Shown here in pieces: positions 4,946-5,291 of a stretch of DNA of 5,291 nt. The notes below the pieces were generated by a model. That model ran no database searches. It was not told the DNA's origin and saw nothing but the letters and a program-made list of their open reading frames with translations. Numbering within the stretch: position 1 is the first letter of the stretch; each line of letters starts with the position of its first letter. The stretch covers positions 1 through 5,291 of the forward strand of contig CASEGD010000123.1 in assembly GCA_949287345.1 (NCBI GenBank). The letters run 5' to 3'. Both the position numbers and the translations under genes were made by a program. Source of the DNA: an uncultured Phascolarctobacterium sp. (GTDB lineage: Bacteria; Bacillota; Negativicutes; Acidaminococcales; Acidaminococcaceae).

Positions 4946-5291
4946 TTACGCTATATCATTCTTTAAAATTTTTAACGCCTGCTTGTGGTGCTTTGTCACC
5001 GCGGCAGGCGTTATTTTTTCTTTGGCAGCAATTTCCTTACCGCTATAACCTTCAAAATACAAGGCTTTAATTGTGTTGCGCTGTTTTTCGGTCAGTTTCT
5101 TCAAAGCTAACTTCAATAATAAGGTAAGCTCCTCACGGTCAATAGGGTTATCCGCCGGTAAATGCACATCGGCGTCATCACCAACCGGCAGGGCAGCCTC
5201 GTTGTTTTCCCGCTCCCAGGCCTTTTTCATTTCGTCGTACAATGCAAAGTGAATCCTGCACCGCACGTAACCGGCGAAGTGAGAGAAGTCT
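4946..5291 (-). CDS. sigma-70 family RNA polymerase sigma factor-like protein, 5' end outside window
   Basis: The frame is open from the right edge to TAA at 4946-4948, giving 114 residues of the C-terminal part. A GTG at 5264-5266 is not needed as a start: codons continue upstream (FSHFAGY before VRCRIHFALYDEMKK), so the gene very likely begins outside. The left-hand helix resembles the end of sigma region 2. A polar linker rich in Asp/Glu and Asn follows. The C-terminal part is a region 4-like helix-turn-helix: LTEKQRNTIKALYFEGYS leads into GKEIA, ITPAAV and HHKQALKIL, with the HTH at about 4976-5047. A short protein with this layout fits small alternative or UviA/BotR-like or phage-type sigma factors; the subfamily cannot be fixed. 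It converges on trpA and shares its terminator, so a link to tryptophan synthesis is not implied. Confidence 0.8.
   Translation of the reverse strand, partial: DFSHFAGYVRCRIHFALYDEMKKAWERENNEAALPVGDDADVHLPADNPIDREELTLLLKLALKKLTEKQRNTIKALYFEGYSGKEIAAKEKITPAAVTKHHKQALKILKNDIA

Overview
The window holds an almost complete tryptophan biosynthesis operon on the + strand, trpD-trpC-trpF-trpB-trpA, controlled by a tryptophan-type T-box leader. A convergent sigma-70-type gene follows at the right edge. The T-box with a TGG specifier, strong GGAGG ribosome binding sites, Rho-independent terminators and tightly overlapping genes point to a Firmicute (Bacillota). The moderate GC content and the TrpA sequence style would fit a Negativicute or Clostridia-like anaerobe, but the genus cannot be fixed from this sequence.

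Layout. Positions 1-27 look like the last codons of an upstream + strand gene, closed by a 23-bp perfect hairpin terminator (34-92). A promoter (TTGACT, 17 bp, TAAACT; 113-141) starts a leader of about 330 nt. The leader holds T-box stem I with specifier codon TGG at 251-253, middle hairpins, the conserved T-box sequence (366-383), and mutually exclusive antiterminator (370-407) and terminator (398-436) folds. Five trp genes run from 482 to 4886 with gaps or overlaps of only a few bases. A bidirectional terminator (4893-4926) separates trpA from the leftward sigma-factor gene (4946 to beyond 5291).

How it works together. Uncharged tRNA-Trp should pair with TGG in stem I and, through its 3' end, with the UGGU bulge of the antiterminator, letting transcription enter trpD. 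TrpD, TrpF, TrpC and TrpA/TrpB then take anthranilate through phosphoribosylanthranilate, CdRP and indole-3-glycerol phosphate to tryptophan. The anthranilate synthase genes (trpE, trpG) are not in the operon: the T-box directly precedes trpD.

The most unusual feature is at the trpB/trpA junction. An exact 32-bp tandem duplication (4069-4132) copies the end of trpB and the start of trpA. The copied start now opens an 11-codon mini-ORF whose TGA overlaps the real trpA ATG. The original Shine-Dalgarno is left 32 nt too far upstream of trpA, and trpB and trpA are placed in the same frame with one TAA between them. All biosynthetic genes appear intact. I see no wholly new system here; the novelty lies in this junction and in the operon's composition.
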